The notes beneath the pieces are model-generated. The model worked only from the letters and a program-made list of their open reading frames with translations. It was not told where the DNA came from and made no database searches. From Puniceicoccaceae bacterium (GTDB taxonomy: Bacteria > Verrucomicrobiota > Verrucomicrobiia > Opitutales > Coraliomargaritaceae): a stretch of 5,198 nucleotides of DNA. The stretch spans positions 1 to 5,198 of the forward strand of contig PXBU01000261.1 in assembly GCA_003566795.1 (NCBI GenBank). The letters run 5' to 3'. Both the position numbers and the translations under genes were made by a program. Positions 5,178-5,198 of this stretch are shown in pieces (position 1 is the stretch's first letter; each line of letters opens with the position of its first letter).

Positions 5178-5198
5178 ATGAAAAAACTTATTTGATCC

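Larger units (their letters stand above)
5064..5196. mobile_element. BIME/MITE-like inverted-repeat element enclosing two REP copies
   Basis: ATCAAATAAG-C-TT-C-TTCATG at 5064-5083 and its reverse complement at 5177-5196 match at 18 of 20 positions, forming terminal arms. Inside them lie REP copy 2 (5103-5127, + orientation) and REP copy 3 (5153-5177, - orientation), separated by a 25-nt spacer. The right arm abuts its REP directly; the left arm is separated by 19 nt (5084-5102). The whole 133-bp unit can fold as a long hairpin. It has no coding capacity, so any movement would need a transposase elsewhere. The right edge is only 2 bp from the window end, so the element may extend further. Confidence 0.65.

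Overview
This 5.2 kb window is GC-rich, with every supported gene on the + strand. Several traits fit a Verrucomicrobiota bacterium, probably of the Opitutae (Puniceicoccales/Opitutales-like). They are a long-NfeD / short-NfeD / FloA membrane-protein cluster, a downstream protein with a PVC-type C-terminal tail, sparse Shine-Dalgarno use, and GTAG-type REP palindromes and TAATCG microrepeats between genes. The placement is an inference from gene families and repeat style; no rRNA or other phylogenetic marker is present.

Layout. Bases 1-257 are the 3' end of an S9-family serine peptidase (glutamyl-endopeptidase-like), carrying the catalytic Asp and His but cut off before the Ser. Bases 258-530 form a gap with a hexanucleotide microrepeat and two small hairpins. 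Bases 531-3594 are a tightly coupled three-gene operon with two ATGA overlaps: a secreted/membrane long NfeD (NfeD1b) with a ClpP-like Ser-Lys protease domain, a short NfeD with three membrane segments and an OB-fold, and the flotillin-like scaffold FloA. After a 90-bp gap holding a long hairpin comes an uncharacterised single-pass membrane protein (3685-4392). A NUDIX hydrolase of the isopentenyl-diphosphate-isomerase-like/YfcD-like group (4454-4960) follows. The last 240 bp are non-coding and hold three copies of a GTAG-headed REP-like palindrome, two of them inside a larger inverted repeat.

How the genes work together. By analogy with B. subtilis YqeZ-YqfA and YuaF-FloT, the NfeD proteins and FloA are expected to form one membrane module. 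FloA would organise membrane microdomains, NfeD would partner it through its OB domain, and the long NfeD would add an extracytoplasmic protease. The uncharacterised gene could be a further partner because of its position and membrane anchor, but this is unproven. The NUDIX gene is probably unrelated housekeeping. No complete new system is proven here. The best leads are the covarying REP/BIME array at the right edge, the duplicated NfeD architecture, and the uncharacterised protein next to FloA.
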